Assembly: GCA_013331965.1 (NCBI GenBank) | Contig: DUFL01000059.1 | Span: 645-5,970 of the forward strand | From: Candidatus Woesearchaeota archaeon | GTDB lineage: Archaea > Nanobdellota > Nanobdellia > Woesearchaeales > UBA10107 | Direction of reading: 5' to 3' | DNA length: 5,326 nt | The notes under the pieces: generated by a model | Told to the model about the DNA's origin: nothing | Database searches by the model: none | Seen by the model: only the letters and a program-made list of their open reading frames with translations | Position numbers and translations under genes: made by a program | Shown here: positions 5,309-5,326 of the stretch, one piece after another | Layout of the letters: each line of letters starts with the position of its first letter | Numbering within the stretch: the stretch's first letter is position 1

Positions 5309-5316
5309 TTTTTAAA
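5309..5316 (-). promoter_or_regulatory. TATA box for the membrane protein / eIF2B-like operon
   Basis: The minus strand reads TTTAAAAA, centred about 26-27 bases before position 5286. The transcript would thus begin just ahead of the Shine-Dalgarno, giving a leader of about 15 bases. The spacing is good, though AT-rich hexamers are common here. Confidence 0.5.
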
Positions 5317-5326
5317 GGTTTTGATG

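Overview
The window looks like a compact, AT-rich archaeal genome segment that carries almost only information-processing genes. Archaeal markers are the short ~550-residue PheT, ribosomal proteins L14e and L34e (absent from bacteria), transcription factor E, TATA-type promoters and very short or absent leaders. The tight packing and lysine-rich protein tails would suit a small-genome lineage such as a DPANN archaeon. That placement is a guess; only 'archaeon' is well supported.

Layout. Positions 1-2242 (+) hold the 3' part of pheS and complete pheT, one base apart: the two subunits of phenylalanyl-tRNA synthetase. Positions 2243-3385 (-) hold an operon read right to left: ribosomal protein L34e, a 44-nt spacer that can fold into a hairpin, ribosomal protein L14e, and one base later a Nudix hydrolase. 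A 136-bp divergent control region (3386-3521) carries a TATA element for each direction. Positions 3522-4196 (+) hold transcription factor E (TFE). Positions 4197-5271 (-) hold a two-gene operon: a 70-residue membrane-anchored coiled-coil protein, then an eIF2B / ribose-1,5-bisphosphate isomerase family protein. The last 55 bases carry that operon's promoter and ribosome binding site.

How it fits together. Charging of tRNA-Phe, two 50S proteins and a basal transcription factor form a growth-related block. The less ordinary parts are: (1) the eIF2B-family protein appears to lack both catalytic residues of the isomerases; (2) the Nudix protein has lost one acidic residue of its metal-binding box, as in GDP-mannose mannosyl hydrolases; (3) cytidylate kinase, found between L34e and L14e in several euryarchaea, is absent; (4) both convergent gene pairs meet with no base between their stop codons, at the same hexamer TGATTA; (5) TFE has a shifted zinc knuckle over a 12-nt tandem repeat, plus a long charged tail. 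I saw no CRISPR array, mobile element, tRNA or rRNA, and nothing that is clearly a wholly new system. The eIF2B-like/membrane-protein pair is the most plausible candidate for unexplored biology.
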